Origin: Massilia sp. Root335
Lineage (GTDB): Bacteria; Pseudomonadota; Gammaproteobacteria; Burkholderiales; Burkholderiaceae_D
Length of the DNA stretch: 64,000 nt
Reading direction: 5' to 3'
Assembly (NCBI RefSeq): GCF_001425685.1
Contig: NZ_LMCY01000021.1
Span: forward strand, 26,979-90,978
A program made the position numbers and the translations under genes. Below are positions 54,339-63,799 of this stretch, in pieces (position 1 is the first letter of the stretch; the number at the start of each line of letters is the position of its first letter). The notes beneath the pieces are model-generated. The model did no database searches. It was not told the DNA's origin and saw nothing but the letters and a program-made list of their open reading frames with translations.

Positions 54339-55487
54339 ATGTCCTTACCTCTCCCCTCCAGCGACGCGCTGGCCGCGTCCCAAGCCTTGCAGCGCATGAT
54401 CGCTGCCGAGATCGCCGACCAGGGCGGCGCCATCCCGTTTTCGCGCTTCATGGAGCTGGCGCTGTACGCGCCGAATCTCGGCTATTACAGCGGCGGGGCT
54501 GCCAAGCTCGGCCGCGACGGCGATTTCACCACCTCGCCCGAGATCAGTCCGCTGTTCGGTGCCACGCTGGCGCGCGCGGCCGCCGCTATTATGGCCCAAA
54601 GTGGCCCCAACATCATCGAATTCGGCGCCGGCACCGGCAAACTGGCCCATGACGTCCTGACGACGCTGGGTGAACTGGGCGTGCGCATCGACAGCTATAC
54701 GATCATCGAACTGTCGGGAGAATTGCGCGCGCGCCAGCAGGACGCGCTGAAGGATTTTCCGCAGGTGCGCTGGACGCACGATTTTCCGGACGCGTTCCGC
54801 GGCGTGGTCCTCGCCAACGAGGTGCTGGATGCGATGCCGGTCGAGCTCGTCCTGCGCGACGGCGGCCGCTGGCAGCGCCAGATGGTGACGGTCGACGCGG
54901 GCCGCTTCGCGTTCGCGCCGGGCGCGCCCGATGCGGCGCTGCTGGACCAGATCGCGCGCCAGATCCCGGACGCCGACACGCTGCAGGACGGTTATCTGAC
55001 CGAAATCCACCCCGTCGGCTGCGGTTTCATGCGCTCGCTGGCGCAGATGTTCAAGGGAGGCAAGGGCGCCGCGATCCTGGTCGACTACGGTTTTCCCGCC
55101 CACGAATATTATTTCGACGAGCGCACGAGCGGCACGCTGATGTGCCATTACCGCCACCACGCGCACCCCGACCCGTTTTATTTGCCCGGCCTGCAGGACA
55201 TCACGGCGCACGTCGACTTCACGGCGATGGCGCTGGCGGCCCACGGCGCCGGGCTCGACGTGCTCGGCTACATGAGCCAGGCCGCGTTCCTGCTGGCGGC
55301 GGGCATCGGCGACCTGTTGCTGCGGACGGATCCGGAAGATGCGCTGCGCTACCTGCCGCAGTCGAAGGCCGTGCAAAAGCTCGTGTCGCCGGCCGAGATG
55401 GGGGAATTGTTCAAGGTGCTCATCGTCGGCAGCGGCGTGGACGCCGATCCGGCCATCGAGCGCGCCGATCGCAGCCATAAGTTGTGA
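54339..55487 (+). CDS. SAM-dependent methyltransferase, MidA/NDUFAF7 family
   Basis: A 382-aa class I methyltransferase. Its eukaryotic relative NDUFAF7 methylates an arginine of a complex I subunit. The family markers are IPFSRFMELALYAPNLGYYSGG near the start, the SAM motif NIIEFGAGTGKLAHDVL (about residues 88-104), LANEVLDAMPVELV and ILVDYGFPAHEYYF. The ATG at 54339 lies seven bp after a TACAAT box and has no ribosome-binding site. It diverges from the SDR gene. The bacterial substrate is not known with certainty. Confidence 0.94.
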   Translation: MSLPLPSSDALAASQALQRMIAAEIADQGGAIPFSRFMELALYAPNLGYYSGGAAKLGRDGDFTTSPEISPLFGATLARAAAAIMAQSGPNIIEFGAGTGKLAHDVLTTLGELGVRIDSYTIIELSGELRARQQDALKDFPQVRWTHDFPDAFRGVVLANEVLDAMPVELVLRDGGRWQRQMVTVDAGRFAFAPGAPDAALLDQIARQIPDADTLQDGYLTEIHPVGCGFMRSLAQMFKGGKGAAILVDYGFPAHEYYFDERTSGTLMCHYRHHAHPDPFYLPGLQDITAHVDFTAMALAAHGAGLDVLGYMSQAAFLLAAGIGDLLLRTDPEDALRYLPQSKAVQKLVSPAEMGELFKVLIVGSGVDADPAIERADRSHKL

Positions 55488-55663
55488 TACTGACATCTTG
55501 CGTCGTGGATACAAACCCGGCTATCCTGTACTGCCGCCCGTACGGCAGGCTGCCTCTTGCCTCTGCCGTTACTGAACGAATCGGCTAATATTGATGCAGC
55601 AGGATATCCGCACCGGCAAGCGCGGACATCCTGCGTGGCGCCCGTGCAACCTGACTCCCGACC

Positions 55664-56677
55664 ATGGCCAAGATCCACACCCATTATGACAACCTCAAGG
55701 TGTCGCGCCACGCACCGCAGGAAGTCATTCGCGCGGCCTACAAGGCGCTGAGTCAGAAATACCACCCCGACAAGAATCCGGGCGACGAACGTGCCGCGCG
55801 GATCATGGCGATCGTCAATACGGCCTACAACATCCTGTCCGATCCCGTGCGCCGCAAGGAGCACGACGAATGGATCGCGTCGGAAGAGTGGGAAGTGGAG
55901 TGGCTGGAAAGCTCGCACGGCGAGGACGGCCGCGAGCGGCCCAGGGGCGACCCGCACTGGGAACCGCGCCAGGTCCCGGCGCCGTCGCGCTGGCGCGTGC
56001 TGCGCGACCCGCGCTGGTGGGGCGTCATGCTGGCCGCCTTCGCGGGCGGCGGCGCGTTGACCCTCGTGCTGCTCGATCCGCCCCGATATCTGCCGAGCGC
56101 GCTGGCCTGGCCTGCCAAGGCCCAGCCTGCCGCCGTGGCCGCGGCGCCGGCATCCGCGGCGGCATCCGCCGCGTCGTCCGCGTCGGTGCCGAACACGCCG
56201 CCGGACCCGCTCGGCAGCGACGCCAGCGCCGACGGCTGGGCGCGTCCGGCCGGACAGCCCGATGCGCCGCCCGACATCAAGGCCCTCGCCGTGACCCAGC
56301 TGGTCGTGCCGGCGCGCGCCCCCGATTGCGATACCGATCTGCAGGCCCAGGTGGCGCCGACGGGCGATCCGTGGCCCGCGCAGTCCGGCTACATCGACGG
56401 TTATCCGCTCGGCAACCAGGGTGACGAGATGCAGGTGCTGGTCGACAACAGCAACAATCCTTCGCCCGTGCTGGTCAAGATCTACGACCTGGACCGCCGC
56501 TCGAACGTGCGCCACGCGTATGTGCTGGGCCGGGCCAAGTTCCTGATCGAGAAACTTGCGGCCGGCAAGTACGAAGTCCGTTACCAGAACATCATGATCG
56601 GCGGGGCCCGTCCGGAATGCCTCAACGGCCACCGCGCGCCGCTGCGCCAGGCCGCCGCGCGCCAGCCTGGCGCCTGA
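55664..56677 (+). CDS. J-domain membrane protein
   Basis: A 337-aa protein with an N-terminal DnaJ domain (residues 7-70) containing the HPD motif in YHPDKNPGDERAARIM, which activates Hsp70. A single membrane helix follows at about residues 118-137 (WWGVMLAAFAGGGALTLVLL), then an Ala/Pro linker (about 150-205) and a C-terminal beta-rich domain (about 215-315, with MQVLVDNSNNPSPVLVKIYD). The J-domain would face the cytosol and the C-domain the periplasm. There is no Gly/Phe or zinc region, so it is a specialised type-III J-protein. The client is unknown. It is not in an operon with dnaK. Confidence 0.9.
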   Translation: MAKIHTHYDNLKVSRHAPQEVIRAAYKALSQKYHPDKNPGDERAARIMAIVNTAYNILSDPVRRKEHDEWIASEEWEVEWLESSHGEDGRERPRGDPHWEPRQVPAPSRWRVLRDPRWWGVMLAAFAGGGALTLVLLDPPRYLPSALAWPAKAQPAAVAAAPASAAASAASSASVPNTPPDPLGSDASADGWARPAGQPDAPPDIKALAVTQLVVPARAPDCDTDLQAQVAPTGDPWPAQSGYIDGYPLGNQGDEMQVLVDNSNNPSPVLVKIYDLDRRSNVRHAYVLGRAKFLIEKLAAGKYEVRYQNIMIGGARPECLNGHRAPLRQAAARQPGA

Positions 56678-56814
56678 GTGTGGTTTTTTGCGACATTTCG
56701 CCCGGTTGAGCGCGGGTGAAATTCAAGAATTCTATTCCCTGGACGTAATATACTCGGTAGACCAAGGGCCCATGCAGCCCACTGCCCATCGCAGGCACAT
56801 ACGGAAAACCGGAT

Positions 56815-58449
56815 ATGAACGAACTTGACGGCCTCACCGCCCTGATCATCGAGCCGCATGCCGGCATGCGGTCGACGATCCACAACATGCTGAACATGTG
56901 CGGCCTGAGCAAGATCGACCACGTCGGCGGCTCGAACCAGGCCGTCAAGCACCTCGGCCTGAAGCATTACGACCTGATCCTGTGCGAATACGCGCTGGAA
57001 GGCGGCCAGGACGGCCAGCAACTGCTCGAGGACGTGCGCCACCACAAGCTCATGCCGCTGTCGACCATGTTCTTCATGGTCACGGCCGAGGGCGATTACG
57101 GCAAGGTCGTCAGCGCCGCCGAACTCGGGCCCACCGATTACGTGCTGAAACCGTTCACGGCCGACCGCCTGCTCGAGCGCATCGCGCGCGGCCTGGAGCG
57201 GCGCAACGCGCTGCTGCCGGTGTACGAGCTGATGGAGGCGGGCAACCAGCGCGAGGCGATCGCCGCCTGCGTCGAGGGCGAGGCCCGCCATCCGCGCTAC
57301 CTCGTCGATTTCCTGCGCCTGCGCGCCGAACTGCACATGTTCCTCGGCGAGCCGCACGAGGCCGAACCGGTCTACCGCCAGCTGGTCGAGACCAAGGCCA
57401 TCGCCTGGGCGCGCCTGGGCCTGGCCAAGACCCTGTTCCTGCGCGAGCGCTACGACGAGGCCCGCGAGATGCTCGAGGACCTCGTCGACAGCAACAAGAA
57501 CTTCGTCGACGCCTACGACTGGCTGGCGCGCACCCACGAGGCGGCCGGCGCGCTGGACGACGCTAAGGCCGTGCTGATGGAAGCGGTGGCCGTGTCGCCG
57601 CACGCCGTGCGGCGGCTGCGCAAGCTGGGCGAGACCGCGCTCGAGGCGGGCGACCACGATACGGCCGAGAAGACCTTGAAGCAGGTCGTCAGCAAGGCCA
57701 AGTATTCCGAGTTCAAGGACCCGCAGGACCACGTGCTCCTCGTGCAGACCCTCGTGCGCAAGGGCGACCCCGTGCAGGCCGCGGCCGTCGTCCGCGACCT
57801 GGATAAATCGATGGCCTTCCAGAAGCACACGCCGCTGTGCAGCGCCATCGCGTCGAGCCTCGTGCACGAATACACGGGCAACGACGCGCGCCTGGCGGAA
57901 GCGCTGGCGGCGGCCCTCGCGGCCAACAAGGAGGCGCCCGACCTGCGTCCCGAGCTCAAGCTGGAACTGGCCCGCACCTGCATCGAGAACGGCATGGAAG
58001 AAGGCGCCGCCGACGTCGTGCGCGAGGTGATGCGCAATGCCCAGAACGGCGCCGCGGTGGCGCGCGCGATGGCCGTGTTCGAGAACGCGGGCCAGGCCGA
58101 GACGGCGCAGAAGCTGGCGCTGGAAAGCCGCCAGCAGGTCGTCGACCTCGTCGCCACCGGCGCCGCCAAGGCCAAGGGCGGCGATTACAAGGGCGCCCTC
58201 GTGCTGATGCAGGAAGCGGCGACCAAGCTGCCGGACAATCCGCAGGTCGTGTTCAACGCCGCGCTGGCAACCCTGAAATGCCTGGACCACGACGGCTGGG
58301 ACGAGCGCCTCGGCCAGCAGGCCCTCGGCTACATCGCCGGCGTGCGCCGCCTCGATCCGGTCAACCCCAAGCTGCCCGCGCTGGCCGGGATGCACCAGCA
58401 GATCCTCAAGAAATACGACAAGGGCCCGCGCCTGAAAAAGGCCGGCTGA
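56815..58449 (+). CDS. Degenerate receiver domain fused to TPR repeats
   Basis: A 544-aa signalling protein. The receiver domain (residues 8-125) keeps Thr90 (MVTAEGD) and Lys112 (YVLKPF), but the phospho-acceptor Asp is Glu58 (LILCEYALEGGQDG). The acidic pair near the N-terminus is also altered (IIEPHAGMR). TPR-type helical repeats fill about residues 140-520 (ARLGLAKTLFLRERYDEAREML, for example). The Glu would mimic a phosphorylated state, so constant activity or a scaffold role is likely. It leads a three-gene signalling group: HDOD protein seven bp downstream and a convergent diguanylate cyclase/phosphodiesterase. Confidence 0.92.
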   Translation: MNELDGLTALIIEPHAGMRSTIHNMLNMCGLSKIDHVGGSNQAVKHLGLKHYDLILCEYALEGGQDGQQLLEDVRHHKLMPLSTMFFMVTAEGDYGKVVSAAELGPTDYVLKPFTADRLLERIARGLERRNALLPVYELMEAGNQREAIAACVEGEARHPRYLVDFLRLRAELHMFLGEPHEAEPVYRQLVETKAIAWARLGLAKTLFLRERYDEAREMLEDLVDSNKNFVDAYDWLARTHEAAGALDDAKAVLMEAVAVSPHAVRRLRKLGETALEAGDHDTAEKTLKQVVSKAKYSEFKDPQDHVLLVQTLVRKGDPVQAAAVVRDLDKSMAFQKHTPLCSAIASSLVHEYTGNDARLAEALAAALAANKEAPDLRPELKLELARTCIENGMEEGAADVVREVMRNAQNGAAVARAMAVFENAGQAETAQKLALESRQQVVDLVATGAAKAKGGDYKGALVLMQEAATKLPDNPQVVFNAALATLKCLDHDGWDERLGQQALGYIAGVRRLDPVNPKLPALAGMHQQILKKYDKGPRLKKAG

Positions 58450-58455
58450 GGCGAC

Positions 58456-60012
58456 ATGACGAATCCGAACCCGAATCCCGGCCCGCCGCCGGACGGTCGC
58501 CGCGTGCGTGCCGCGCTGCTGCAGAAAGTCGGCGGCGACGAGGACATGTTCGCGCTCGGCAGCGCCATCGCGCGCGTCGTGCAGATGGCCACGTCGGACG
58601 ACAAGGGCACGCACGACCTCGCGCACTTCGTGTTGTCCGACGTCGCGCTCACCCAGCGCATCCTGCGCCTGGCGAACACGGTCCGCTACCGCACCGCGGC
58701 CGGCACGGCCGTCACGACGGTTTCGCGCGCGATCTCCCTGCTGGGCTTCGACAACGTGCGCACGGTCGCGCTGGCGATGCTCCTCGTCGACGCGCTGGCC
58801 AGCAGCGACCATGCGTACAGCGTGCGCGTGGAACTGGAAGCGTCGCTGTGCGCGAGCCTCGTCGGACGCGAAATGGCGCGCCACAGCTTTTACCAGGGCG
58901 CGGAGGAAGCGTCGATCGGCGCGTTGTTCAAGAATCTCGGCGCGCTGCTGGTGGCGTCGCACGAGCACGACCGCTACCTCGAGGTCCAGGCCCTGATCGC
59001 GACCGGCAAGCACGCGCTTGCGCAGGCCGCGCAGATGATCCTCGGCTGCAGCTTCGATGCGCTGTCCGAGGCCGTGCTGGGCGAGTGGAAGATTCCGGAC
59101 GTGATCATGCGCGCCCAGCGCCCGCTGGAGCCCGGCACGCTCAAGCTGGCCGTCAACCGCGGCGAGTGGATGCGCCAGGTGGCGTCGTTCAGCCTGGACG
59201 TCGCGCGCCTGATGGGGAAAACCGCGACGCCGTCCGACGCGCCGGAAGCGCAAGCCATGCTGGCGCGCTACGGCACCGCGCTGAACATCGGCGCGGCCGA
59301 GCTGGACGAGCTGTTCGAGGCGGTGGCGTTCGAGATGAAGAGCCTCCTGGAGAGCATGAACCTGCAGCCGGTGCCGCGCCGTGCGCCGGAAGACGTGGGC
59401 GGGCTGCCCAACGTGCTGGTGCTGGCGACCCTCGGCGCCGGCGGGAAGGAAGAGCAGGGCGCCTACCCGAGCGGCAAGCCGAAGAACGCGCGCGACCTGC
59501 TGCTGGCCGGCGTGCAGGACGTGACGCAGATGCGCGCCTCGGGCCAGCACAAGGTCAACGACGTGGTGCTGGCCGTGCTGGAGACGCTGTACACGGCGCT
59601 GGGCTTCCGTTTCGCGACGGTCGTGCTCAAGGATGTGCGCGCCGGGCAGTACCGGGCCCGCGTCTCGTTCGGCCTCACGCAGGCGCACGTGCAGCAAGGC
59701 TTCACGTTTCCGCTGGCGGCGAGCGGCGAAAAGGGCGCGCGCGACCTGTTTTACCTGGCGATGGAAAACGACGCCGACCTGATGATCTCGGACGCGCGCG
59801 GCGCCAAGATCCGCGACCTGCTGCCGGCCTGGCACAAGGCATTGCTGCCGGATGCGCAGAGCTTCATCGTGCTCCCGCTGGTGGTCGGCAAGGCCCAGCT
59901 GGGCCTGTTCTACGCGGACCGCACGGCGACGGCGCCGGAAGGCGTGCCGCCCGACGAGACGGCCCTCATCAAGGCGCTCAAGGGCCAGGTACTGGCTGCG
60001 CTTGCGCCCTGA
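58456..60012 (+). CDS. HDOD domain protein with C-terminal GAF-like domain
   Basis: A 518-aa cytosolic signalling protein. The HDOD domain (about residues 15-220) has VLSDVALTQRILRLANTVRYR, the VSRAISLLGFDNVRTVAL helix and ALFKNLGALLVASHEHDRY; like other HDOD proteins it lacks the metal-binding HD pair. A GAF-like domain follows (about 345-515, FATVVLKDVRAGQYRARVSFG). A short Pro/Asn-rich start precedes these. It is co-transcribed with the receiver-TPR gene. Its 3' end overlaps that of the convergent GGDEF-EAL gene by 35 bp. HDOD proteins often link stress or motility to c-di-GMP. Confidence 0.92.
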   Translation: MTNPNPNPGPPPDGRRVRAALLQKVGGDEDMFALGSAIARVVQMATSDDKGTHDLAHFVLSDVALTQRILRLANTVRYRTAAGTAVTTVSRAISLLGFDNVRTVALAMLLVDALASSDHAYSVRVELEASLCASLVGREMARHSFYQGAEEASIGALFKNLGALLVASHEHDRYLEVQALIATGKHALAQAAQMILGCSFDALSEAVLGEWKIPDVIMRAQRPLEPGTLKLAVNRGEWMRQVASFSLDVARLMGKTATPSDAPEAQAMLARYGTALNIGAAELDELFEAVAFEMKSLLESMNLQPVPRRAPEDVGGLPNVLVLATLGAGGKEEQGAYPSGKPKNARDLLLAGVQDVTQMRASGQHKVNDVVLAVLETLYTALGFRFATVVLKDVRAGQYRARVSFGLTQAHVQQGFTFPLAASGEKGARDLFYLAMENDADLMISDARGAKIRDLLPAWHKALLPDAQSFIVLPLVVGKAQLGLFYADRTATAPEGVPPDETALIKALKGQVLAALAP

Positions 60013-63000
60013 CGAAGTCGCGGAATTCGCGCACCGGCATCGGCCGCCCGAACAGGAAACCCTGCGCCTCGTCGCTGTGGCGGTCGCGCAGGAATCCCCG
60101 CTGCGCCTGCGTTTCGACCCCTTCCGCGATCACGCCCAGCCCGAGCGCATGGGCGAGGCCGATGGTCGCGCCGACGATGGCGGCGTCGTTCGGATTCGTC
60201 TCGATGTCGCGCACGAAGCCGCGGTCGATCTTGATGCGGTCGATCGCGAACAGCTTCAGGTAGGCCAGCGACGAATAGCCCGTGCCGAAGTCGTCGATCG
60301 CCAGCTTGAAGCCGCGCGCGCGCAGTTGCAGCAGCAGCTTGCGCGTGTTCTCCGGGTCGCGCATCGCGGCCGTTTCCGTGATCTCCAGTTCCAGCCGCGC
60401 CGGATCGATCGCGTGCTCGTCGAGCAGCTGGTCCAGGCGTGACAGCAGCGCGCCGCCGTTGAACTGGCGCGCCGACAGGTTCACGGCCAGGCGCAGCTGG
60501 CCCATGCCGTCTTCCTGCCACTCGGCCAGCAGGGCCATGGCGCGCGCCAGCACCCAGTCGCCCAGCGGCAGGATCAGGCCCGATTCCTCGGCGATGGGAA
60601 TGAAGCGGCCGGGATCGACGCTGCCCAGTTCCGGATCGTGCCAGCGCAGCAGCACCTCGGCGCCGATCACGCGCCCCGTCTCGAGTTCGACCTGGGCCTG
60701 CAGGTGCACGTCGAAGCCGCCGCTTTCCAGCGTCGCCCACATGCGGTTCTCCAGCATCAGGTGCTCGTGCGTGGCCGCGTTCATGGCGGACGAGAAGAAC
60801 TGGAAATTGCCGCGGCCCTCGCGCTTGGCGGCGTACATCGCCATGTCGGCGTGGCGCAGCAGCGTGTCGGCATCCAGGCCGTCGTCCGGGAACAACGCCA
60901 CGCCCACGCTGGCGCCGCTGTGCGCCGTCGTGCCGGCCAGGCGGTAGGGCTGCTGCAGCGATTCCACGAGGCGCACCGCCACGGCGCTCACGCTGTCCGG
61001 AGACAGGGGGCCGCCCAGCACGATGATGAATTCGTCGCCGCCGAGCCGGGCGAGGGTGTCGACGTCGCGCAGCAGGTCCTTCATGCGCGCCGCCGCGCCC
61101 GTCAACAGCTCGTCGCCGGCCTGGTGGCCGAGCGAATCGTTGATCTTCTTGAAGTGGTCGAGGTCGATGAACAGCACGGCCAGCGGCTGCCCGGTGCGGC
61201 GTGCCTGCGCCAGCTGCCGTTCGAGGCGCATGCCGAGCGCATGGCGGTTCTCCAGGCCCGTCAGCGGATCGTGGTGGGCCAGGCGGTGGATGCGCGCCTG
61301 GGCGCGCTGCTGCTCCGTCAGGTCGCGCAGGATGCACACGAACAGGCGCTCCCCCGCGAGGTCGACGAGGGACACGGACACGGCCAGCGGCATCGGCTCG
61401 CCGCGCGCGTTCAGGCCGTCCAGCTGGCGGTCGTCGGGGCTGTTTCCGGCCAGGCGCGCCAGCAGGTCGGGGCCGTTCTCGTCGCCGTGGCCCGGCACTA
61501 GCGCCGTGAACGCGAGACCGGGCAGGTGGGCCGGCGGGTAGCCGAACAGTGCCGCCGTGGCGTGGTTGGCGGACAGCACCTGGCCGTGCGCGTCGACGGT
61601 GACGATGGCGTCGGCCGCATTGTCGAGGATGGCCTGCAGGCGCGCCGCGCGGTCCGCCACCTGCGCCTCGATCTGGGCGCGCTCGCCGCTGACGATCAGC
61701 ATCAGCGCGCCCAGCAGCGCGGCCAGCAGCAGCCCCGTCGTGATCACGATCCAGCTGGCCAGCCCGCGCTCGCCCTCCATGTAGGCCGCCGTCGGTGAAA
61801 AGCGCAGCTGCAGCGTGCGGCCGCCGAACCCCAGCAGGACGGTGTAGTCGCCGTTCACCGCGCGCCGCCCGGGATCGCCCGTCAGCGCGCGCGCCGCGGT
61901 GCCCGGCGTGACGTCGGCCAGGCTGATGTCGAAGCCGTCAAAGCCTGCCCGGTGCACCACCTGCTGGATGAACACCGGCGCATTCAGGAACAGCGCCAGC
62001 ATGCCGCGCGGCGGCTGGCCGGGCTCCCCGACCACGCGGAACAGGGCGATCCCGGTCGTGCCCGTCGTCACCAGCGTGATCGGCCCGGTGGCCACGGCGG
62101 TCGTGCCGGCCATGGCCCGCGCGGCCGCGTCGGCGCGTCCCGGCGCCGCGAGGAAATCCAGGCCGCGGAGCGCCTGGTTGCTTGGCGGCCACGTGTACAG
62201 CAAGGGCAGGTAGCGCGCCCGCACGCCGGCCGGGCGCAGCCGGTTGTCGGGGCCCAGGTCGCGCACGCCGGGAAAATCGGGATCGACGTTGCTGCGCACC
62301 CAGGTCTCGAAGGCCGCGCGCGCGGCGTGCGTGACCGGCACCATCCAGTCGATGCCGGAGATTTCCGGCCGGCCGCCGACGTAGCCGCTGGTCGTGCGCA
62401 GGAAGCGGGCGCGGTCCATGAACCGGTCGTCCGTGCCGAGCGCGCGCGCGAACGTGTCGACGAAGCGCTCGTGCTCGCGCAGCTCGGCCTGCAACTCGTC
62501 GGCCACCTGCTGGGCCTTGAGGCGGTAGGCCTGCAGGTATTGCTGGTGTTCCCAGTGCACGGTCTGTTCGTAGGCGGCAATGACGACCGCGGCCGCCAGC
62601 AGCAGCGGCACGGCGACGATGCGGGCGCGCCTGCGCCACAGCCGGCGCGGCCGGCCGCACGCGATCCAAACGAGCGGTGCGGCGAGCAGGACGCCGACGG
62701 TGTCGCCGGCCCACCAGTTGATCCAGGTCGGCGCCCGCTCGGCAGCCGTCACCACGCCCAGCCGATACAGCACGGCCACGCTGACGGTCGCGTTGATCAG
62801 GCAGAACACCGGCGCGAGCCCCAGGAAGCGGGCGACGTCGCGCGACGTGCCGAGCGCGGGATCGACGAGGCGGCCGAACCATTGGGCGCCGAGCCAGGCC
62901 TGGGCCAGCGCGCCGAGGGCGGTGACGGTCGTCGCCGCCGCGGCGATCCAGGGCGCGGTGTCGGGCGCCATCCAGCCGTCGGGCAGATGCATCAGGATCG

Positions 63001-63217
63001 CGCCGATGGCGACGCCGGGGAGGGCGCGCCAGCCGAGCACGACCGTCAGCGCGAAGCCGACGCCGGCCGGCAGGTAGACGGGCGTGGCATAGCCGGCCGG
63101 CAAGGCCAGCGCGTGACTGAGCAGGCCGGTGCCGAGGTAGACGGCAATGGTCGTCAGGTTGGCCAGCCACAGGCGGGGCCCGTGGCGTTCGTGGTTGCCG
63201 CTGCGATTCAGGTCCAT
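59978..63217 (-). CDS. MASE1-CHASE-PAS-GGDEF-EAL membrane c-di-GMP enzyme
   Basis: A 1079-aa inner-membrane protein that can make and/or break c-di-GMP. The order is a MASE1 membrane sensor (about residues 15-215), a periplasmic CHASE domain (about 240-480, YVGGRPEISGIDWMVPV), a further helix (about 500-520), PAS (about 530-645), GGDEF (about 660-810) and EAL (about 825-1060). The A-site is intact (RLGGDEFIIVL, about residue 726). The EAL motif is EVL (GAEVLLRW), and DDFGTGYSSLAYL and IKIDRGFVRD are kept, so the phosphodiesterase should be active. The ATG at 63217 is preferred over 63274. Its 3' end overlaps the convergent HDOD gene by 35 bp. Confidence 0.94.
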   Translation of the reverse strand: MDLNRSGNHERHGPRLWLANLTTIAVYLGTGLLSHALALPAGYATPVYLPAGVGFALTVVLGWRALPGVAIGAILMHLPDGWMAPDTAPWIAAAATTVTALGALAQAWLGAQWFGRLVDPALGTSRDVARFLGLAPVFCLINATVSVAVLYRLGVVTAAERAPTWINWWAGDTVGVLLAAPLVWIACGRPRRLWRRRARIVAVPLLLAAAVVIAAYEQTVHWEHQQYLQAYRLKAQQVADELQAELREHERFVDTFARALGTDDRFMDRARFLRTTSGYVGGRPEISGIDWMVPVTHAARAAFETWVRSNVDPDFPGVRDLGPDNRLRPAGVRARYLPLLYTWPPSNQALRGLDFLAAPGRADAAARAMAGTTAVATGPITLVTTGTTGIALFRVVGEPGQPPRGMLALFLNAPVFIQQVVHRAGFDGFDISLADVTPGTAARALTGDPGRRAVNGDYTVLLGFGGRTLQLRFSPTAAYMEGERGLASWIVITTGLLLAALLGALMLIVSGERAQIEAQVADRAARLQAILDNAADAIVTVDAHGQVLSANHATAALFGYPPAHLPGLAFTALVPGHGDENGPDLLARLAGNSPDDRQLDGLNARGEPMPLAVSVSLVDLAGERLFVCILRDLTEQQRAQARIHRLAHHDPLTGLENRHALGMRLERQLAQARRTGQPLAVLFIDLDHFKKINDSLGHQAGDELLTGAAARMKDLLRDVDTLARLGGDEFIIVLGGPLSPDSVSAVAVRLVESLQQPYRLAGTTAHSGASVGVALFPDDGLDADTLLRHADMAMYAAKREGRGNFQFFSSAMNAATHEHLMLENRMWATLESGGFDVHLQAQVELETGRVIGAEVLLRWHDPELGSVDPGRFIPIAEESGLILPLGDWVLARAMALLAEWQEDGMGQLRLAVNLSARQFNGGALLSRLDQLLDEHAIDPARLELEITETAAMRDPENTRKLLLQLRARGFKLAIDDFGTGYSSLAYLKLFAIDRIKIDRGFVRDIETNPNDAAIVGATIGLAHALGLGVIAEGVETQAQRGFLRDRHSDEAQGFLFGRPMPVREFRDFVRAQAQPVPGP

Positions 63218-63297
63218 GGAGAGGCTCTCTGACGTCAATACAGTGTACGCGCAAACGTCCGCGGGGACCGGCACGGATTGTTTATTGCAAACAGCCC

Positions 63298-63326
63298 TTG
63301 CGGACTTGAACTTCGGCCGTTACAAT
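63298..63326 (+). promoter_or_regulatory. Promoter of the tRNA-tuf operon
   Basis: TTGCGG (63298-63303), a 17-bp spacer and TACAAT (63321-63326) stand about 95 bp before tRNA-Tyr. The discriminator that follows (CACGCCCCG) is GC-rich, as in promoters under stringent control. Confidence 0.75.
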
Positions 63327-63422
63327 CACGCCCCGAAGCAGCGACACTGTTTGAGTTTGATCAGTTCAGGCAAAAACAGTTGACGAAGTTTATACGTTGC
63401 TTCATACTCTGCGGTTCTTCGC

Positions 63423-63507
63423 GGTGGGGTGGCCGAGTGGTTAAAGGCAGCAGACTGTAAATCTGCCCTCTCTGAGTACGCTGGTTCGAATCCAGCCCCC
63501 ACCACCA
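63423..63507 (+). tRNA. tRNA-Tyr (GTA)
   Basis: An 85-nt class II tRNA. The acceptor arm pairs GGTGGGG with CCCCACC; A73 and an encoded CCA follow. The anticodon GTA is at 63457-63459, and a long variable arm precedes the GGTTCGAATCC T-arm. It is the first gene of the tRNA-tuf operon. Confidence 0.97.
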
Positions 63508-63558
63508 AATGCGTTGATCGTGTTGTGAATCGAATGTTGAAGCTAAGAAGTACCTCGC

Positions 63559-63632
63559 GCGGGTGTAGCTCAATGGTAGAGCTGAAGCCTTCCAAGCTTA
63601 TGACGAGGGTTCGATTCCCTTCACCCGCTCCA
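63559..63632 (+). tRNA. tRNA-Gly (TCC)
   Basis: A 74-nt tRNA. GCGGGTG pairs with CACCCGC, followed by T73 and an encoded CCA. The anticodon TCC is at 63591-63593 and the T-arm is GGGTTCGATTCCC. The outer pair of the anticodon stem is a G-A mismatch. It lies 51 bp after tRNA-Tyr. Confidence 0.97.
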
Positions 63633-63643
63633 GTTTCAAATAA

Positions 63644-63718
<75 letters not shown>

Positions 63719-63799
63719 GAATTTAAACGGCTGTCGGCTGTCTCGACTGTCAGGTGTGCCTGGTAATTTTCAATATCGTTAGGATCTTAGGAGTCTAGA

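Noticed and set aside
56581..59835. A 1084-codon open frame antisense to the receiver-TPR and HDOD genes
   Set aside because: Both sense genes have clear domains; the antisense product is low-complexity His/Gln/Arg/Val with no motif.
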